Source of the DNA: Prochlorococcus sp. AG-402-L09
GTDB lineage: Bacteria > Cyanobacteriota > Cyanobacteriia > PCC-6307 > Cyanobiaceae
Assembly (NCBI GenBank): GCA_003216715.1
Contig: QCIK01000001.1
Span: 168,886-232,885 of the forward strand
Direction of reading: 5' to 3'
Length of the DNA stretch: 64,000 nucleotides
The notes below the pieces were generated by a model that was not told the DNA's origin, did no database searches, and saw only the letters and a list, made by a program, of their open reading frames with translations. Shown here piece by piece: positions 60,563 through 64,000 of this stretch. Numbering within the stretch: position 1 is the first letter of the stretch; each line of letters begins with the position of its first letter. The position numbers were made by a program, and so were the translations under genes.

Positions 60563-61891
60563 ATGAGTTATCGCTTCAATAAAGACACAAGGAATTCAAA
60601 GAGCTCTTCATTTAATAAACGAAGTAGTGATTATTCTCGTCAAGATAATGACTCCAAAAAGTCAAATTTTAATGATCGAAGAAGAACAAATAATAAAATC
60701 AACCGTTTTCCATCTGATCAAGTAAATCAATATTCATTAGACAAAGAATCCTCTAGAAGATTAAGAAGTAGTAACCAGTCAAATTCTAGCTATGGAGGAT
60801 CTAATCGATTCGAAAAAAAATCTTCTAACTCTGGGTACAGAAATCAAAATTCTCAGGAAACTAATAATTACCGAGGATCTAATCGATTCGAAAGAAAATC
60901 GTCAAACTCTGGGTACAGAAATCAAAATTCTCAGGAAACTAACAATTACCGAGGATCTAATCGATTCGAAAGAAAACCTTCAAACTCTGGGTACAGAAAT
61001 CAAAATTCTCAGGAAACTAACAATTACAGAAGAACAGATAATAAAGAACCTCTTTCATACTCGGAAAGTTTTACCAAAACGTTAAGTGATGATTTGATTT
61101 GGGGTCGTCATTCAACTGAAGCAGCTCTTTTGGGTGGCAGAGCAATTCATAGGATTTGGTGTACCTCTGAATTACGAAGCACACCAAAGTTTTATCAACT
61201 TCTCAAAGATTCAAAAGCTTCTGGTGTCTTGGTTGAAGAAGTTTCTTGGTCCAGGCTTGGCCAGCTCACTAATGGTGCAGTTCATCAAGGAATAGTTTTA
61301 CAAATTGCCGCATCAAAAACACATGACTTGATGAATTTAATAGATGCTTGCAAAGCTTTTGGTGATAGATCATTGCTCCTTGCTTTAGATGGCTTAACAG
61401 ATCCTCAGAATCTTGGAGCAATAATTCGATCCGCCGAAGCCCTTGGCGCTCAAGGGTTAATTCTTCCTCAAAGACGTAGTGCAGGCTTAACAGGATCCGT
61501 GGCGAAAGTAGCTGCTGGAGCTCTGGAACATTTGCCCGTGGCAAGAGTTGTCAATTTAAATAGGTCTTTAGAGAAATTGAAAGACGAAGGTTATACCGTT
61601 GTTGGTCTTGCGGAGGAAGGGCCTGCAACTTTGTCTGAAATCAAATTTCAAGGTCCTTTAGTAGTAGTAATTGGTTCTGAAGATAAAGGAATCTCTCTAA
61701 TAACTAGAAGGTTGTGTGACCAATTAGTAAGGATTCCTCTTAAGGGAGTTACGACAAGCCTTAATGCATCAGTGGCTACGTCCATCTTCTTATATGAAGT
61801 GGCTAGATCGAGATGGATGCGCTCAATTTCTGGACAAGACCCTTCTCCTAGATTATTGAAACCTCAGATTTCAACTGAAAATAATAACTAA
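60563..61891 (+). CDS. rlmB: TrmH/SpoU-family 23S rRNA (guanosine-2'-O)-methyltransferase with repetitive N-terminal extension
   Basis: LIWGRHSTEAALLGGRAIHRIW, LALDGLTDPQNLGAIIRSAEALGAQGLILPQRRS, VIGSEDKGISLITRRLCDQLVRIPLKGVTTSLNASVATSI. Confidence 0.92.
   Translation: MSYRFNKDTRNSKSSSFNKRSSDYSRQDNDSKKSNFNDRRRTNNKINRFPSDQVNQYSLDKESSRRLRSSNQSNSSYGGSNRFEKKSSNSGYRNQNSQETNNYRGSNRFERKSSNSGYRNQNSQETNNYRGSNRFERKPSNSGYRNQNSQETNNYRRTDNKEPLSYSESFTKTLSDDLIWGRHSTEAALLGGRAIHRIWCTSELRSTPKFYQLLKDSKASGVLVEEVSWSRLGQLTNGAVHQGIVLQIAASKTHDLMNLIDACKAFGDRSLLLALDGLTDPQNLGAIIRSAEALGAQGLILPQRRSAGLTGSVAKVAAGALEHLPVARVVNLNRSLEKLKDEGYTVVGLAEEGPATLSEIKFQGPLVVVIGSEDKGISLITRRLCDQLVRIPLKGVTTSLNASVATSIFLYEVARSRWMRSISGQDPSPRLLKPQISTENNN
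60797..61030 (+). repeat. 3 x 78-bp in-frame tandem repeat
   Basis: GGATCTAATCGATTCGAAA...ACTAAYAATTACCGA units start at 60797, 60875 and 60953; encodes GSNRFE(K/R)K(S/P)SNSGYRNQNSQETNNYR. Confidence 0.95.
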
Positions 61892-62118
61892 TCTCTTTAA
61901 AGTTTCCCTCGAAAACCAGCGTATATTTTTTATAGTTTTTTTAGTATTTTAAAAACTTCATAATCAAATTACATTATTTATTCCTTCACTCACAGGTTTT
62001 TATTCTCAACAATTTTTTTATTCAATTATATGTTTCATCATCAAGTGAACATAATATTCCTTTTTTATTTGATAAACATCTGTTTAAGAAAGTATAATGA
62101 ATTAAACGCAGTTTACTT

Positions 62119-62349
62119 ATGGGTCCCATTAGGGCTCTTCGAAGCTTAGGTAATAGTTTTGGCTTGGCCTGGTGGGCCAAGGTGGAGACAATTCAACCTG
62201 AGGTAACTTATTGGTTTGGCCCATTTCTTACTCGTCGTAGTTTGAAAGTCAGATTAAATGGATTTGTAAAAGATCTTTCAGCAGAGTCACCCCAAGAAAT
62301 AAATCATAGTTTAATTAGGTGTCGCCGTAACGAGCCTCTTACGTCATAA
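62119..62349 (+). CDS. DUF1816 protein
   Basis: GLAWWAKVETIQPEVTYWFGPFLTRRSLKVRLNGFVKDLSAESPQEINHSLIRCRRNEPLT. Confidence 0.8.
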   Translation: MGPIRALRSLGNSFGLAWWAKVETIQPEVTYWFGPFLTRRSLKVRLNGFVKDLSAESPQEINHSLIRCRRNEPLTS

Positions 62350-62379
62350 GCTTAAAAATATTTTTTTTATAATTTAATA

Positions 62380-63840
62380 ATGACTTTTGCAGACTTACGC
62401 CAGAAATTGAAAAGTGGTGAAGTCTCTTCCAAAGAGCTTGTTCAAGAAAAACTTAATCGAATAAAGGAACTAGATCCAACTCTTAATTCCTTTTTAACTG
62501 TTATTACTGATCAGGCATTAATTAATGCTGCAGATATAGATGAAAAAATATCCTCCGGTGACTCTCTTCCAAATTTGTCAGGGATACCATTAGCCATCAA
62601 AGACAACCTATGTACAAAAGGAATTAAGACAACTTGCGCAAGCAAAATTTTGGCTAACTTTGTCCCCCCCTACGAGTCAACAGTCACCAAAAAGCTTTTG
62701 AAGGCAGGAGCAATAATGATTGGCAAAACAAATATGGATGAATTTGCGATGGGGAGTTCTACTGAAACTTCTGCATTTGGTCCAACATTAAATCCATGGA
62801 ACATAACTAAAGTACCTGGAGGTAGCTCAGGTGGAAGTGCAGCTTCTGTTGCTGCTGGATTGTGTTATGGCTCACTTGGTTCTGATACTGGCGGTTCAAT
62901 CCGTCAACCAGCTTCATTTTGTGGAGTTGTTGGCATGAAACCGACTTATGGTCGAGTAAGTCGATGGGGGTTAATTGCTTTTGCCAGTTCTTTAGATCAG
63001 GTTGGTCCATTTGCGAATAATGTTTCTGATGCAGCAGAAATCTTGCAAGTAATCTCAGGCAAAGATGAGTTTGATTCAACTACTGTCGATATTCCTGTCC
63101 CTAATTATTTAGATACCCTTTCTAAGTCAATTAAGGGAATGAAAATAGGTCTAATTGATAACTGCTTTGAGCATGAAGGTTTAGCCACTGTTGTTAAAGA
63201 ATCCGTTCTTGGCTCGGCTTCTCTCCTTGAAAACTTAGGTGCCGAAATTATTAATGTTTCTTGCCCTCGATTTAATGATGGAATTGCTACTTATTACGTT
63301 ATTGCCCCTTCTGAAGCTTCAGCAAATTTAGCGAGATATGACGGAGTCAAATATGGATTCCGCTCTGAGGACGAACAATCTCTCATAGAAATGACCTCCA
63401 AAAGTCGTGCACTTGGTTTTGGAAGTGAAGTTAAACGAAGAATTCTTATTGGAACCTATGCCTTATCCGCTGGTTATGTTGATGCTTATTACAAGAAGGC
63501 CCAGCAAGTTCGAACTTTGATACGTAGAGACTTTGATGATGCTTTCAAAAAAGTAGATGTTTTGTTGGCTCCAACAGCTCCTACTACTGCTTTCGGTTCT
63601 GGAGATAATATTGATAACCCTATGGCGATGTACTTATCGGATTTATTAACGATTCCAGCGAATTTAGCTGGACTACCTGCTATAAGTCTGCCATGTGGTT
63701 TTGATAAAGCTGGTTTGCCAATAGGGTTACAGCTAATTGGTAATGTTTTTGAGGAAGGGAAGCTTCTTCAAGTAGCTAGTCAATTTGAGAAAGCGGCTGA
63801 GGTTTACAAAAATAGGCCAAAAACAGATTTCACGTTATAA
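62380..63840 (+). CDS. gatA: Asp-tRNA(Asn)/Glu-tRNA(Gln) amidotransferase subunit A
   Basis: [57 protein letters not shown]. Confidence 0.97.
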   Translation: MTFADLRQKLKSGEVSSKELVQEKLNRIKELDPTLNSFLTVITDQALINAADIDEKISSGDSLPNLSGIPLAIKDNLCTKGIKTTCASKILANFVPPYESTVTKKLLKAGAIMIGKTNMDEFAMGSSTETSAFGPTLNPWNITKVPGGSSGGSAASVAAGLCYGSLGSDTGGSIRQPASFCGVVGMKPTYGRVSRWGLIAFASSLDQVGPFANNVSDAAEILQVISGKDEFDSTTVDIPVPNYLDTLSKSIKGMKIGLIDNCFEHEGLATVVKESVLGSASLLENLGAEIINVSCPRFNDGIATYYVIAPSEASANLARYDGVKYGFRSEDEQSLIEMTSKSRALGFGSEVKRRILIGTYALSAGYVDAYYKKAQQVRTLIRRDFDDAFKKVDVLLAPTAPTTAFGSGDNIDNPMAMYLSDLLTIPANLAGLPAISLPCGFDKAGLPIGLQLIGNVFEEGKLLQVASQFEKAAEVYKNRPKTDFTL

Positions 63841-63875
63841 AGGTTGAACCACTTCATGTGGAGACTATAATCATC

Positions 63876-63897
63876 GCTACACTATATGCAGTGTAGC
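63876..63897. promoter_or_regulatory. 8-bp perfect inverted repeat between gatA and dnaE
   Basis: GCTACACT atatgc AGTGTAGC. Confidence 0.45.
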
Positions 63898-63911
63898 TTC
63901 GTGAGATATTA

Positions 63912-64000
63912 ATGGCTTTTGTTCCTATTCATAACCATAGTGACTACAGCCTTCTTGATGGAGCTAGTCAACTACCTTTGATGGTTGAGAGGGCAAAGGA
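63912..64000 (+). CDS. dnaE: DNA polymerase III subunit alpha (N-terminal fragment)
   Basis: [32 protein letters not shown] domain start, open to the window edge. Confidence 0.92.
   Translation, partial: MAFVPIHNHSDYSLLDGASQLPLMVERAK

Noticed and set aside
60792-61085. 97-aa ORF (DLIDSKENLQTLGTEIKILRK repeats)
   Set aside because: Alternate frame of the 78-bp repeat in rlmB, open only because the repeat length is a multiple of three.

Overview
The window is AT-rich, densely coded cyanobacterial DNA, most consistent with a Prochlorococcus chromosome and probably a low-light NATL-like lineage. That assignment is an inference from the Pcb antenna gene, prk, acsF and the many alpha-cyanobacterial conserved hypotheticals. 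Most of it is core metabolism: accD, prk, leuB, lpxD, proB, ruvX, hisA, pgsA, nth, galE, rsfS, carB, acsF, uppP, msrA, trpD, carA, mrnC, rlmB, gatA and the start of dnaE. I also read two tRNAs (fMet-CAT and Pro-GGG), a partial tRNA-fMet copy, several terminators or dyads, and small ORFs missed by the ORF track. I see no CRISPR array, IS element, rRNA or intact prophage. The observations most worth a second look are: (1) a truncated tRNA-fMet 3' fragment in direct orientation about 140 bp downstream of the intact tRNA-fMet, with the geometry of an integration scar; (2) two genes (YqeG-type HAD phosphatase and a STAS protein) that seem to lack any ATG/GTG/TTG start and look like AUA starts, one inside a 4-nt AUAA stop/start overlap; (3) a PPC/DUF296-glutaredoxin fusion; (4) a complete-looking glucosylglycerate synthesis and phosphorolysis cluster; (5) an iron-themed block (FutC-like ABC ATPase, ferritin, Crp-family regulator, Pcb/IsiA-like antenna) with palindromic sites; (6) a Rieske oxygenase that could be the divergent chlorophyllide a oxygenase; (7) a membrane-anchored GIY-YIG protein; (8) a CofE-like protein in an organism not expected to make F420; (9) a 3 x 78-bp in-frame tandem repeat in the rlmB N-terminus. 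All family calls come from reading motifs, with no database search.
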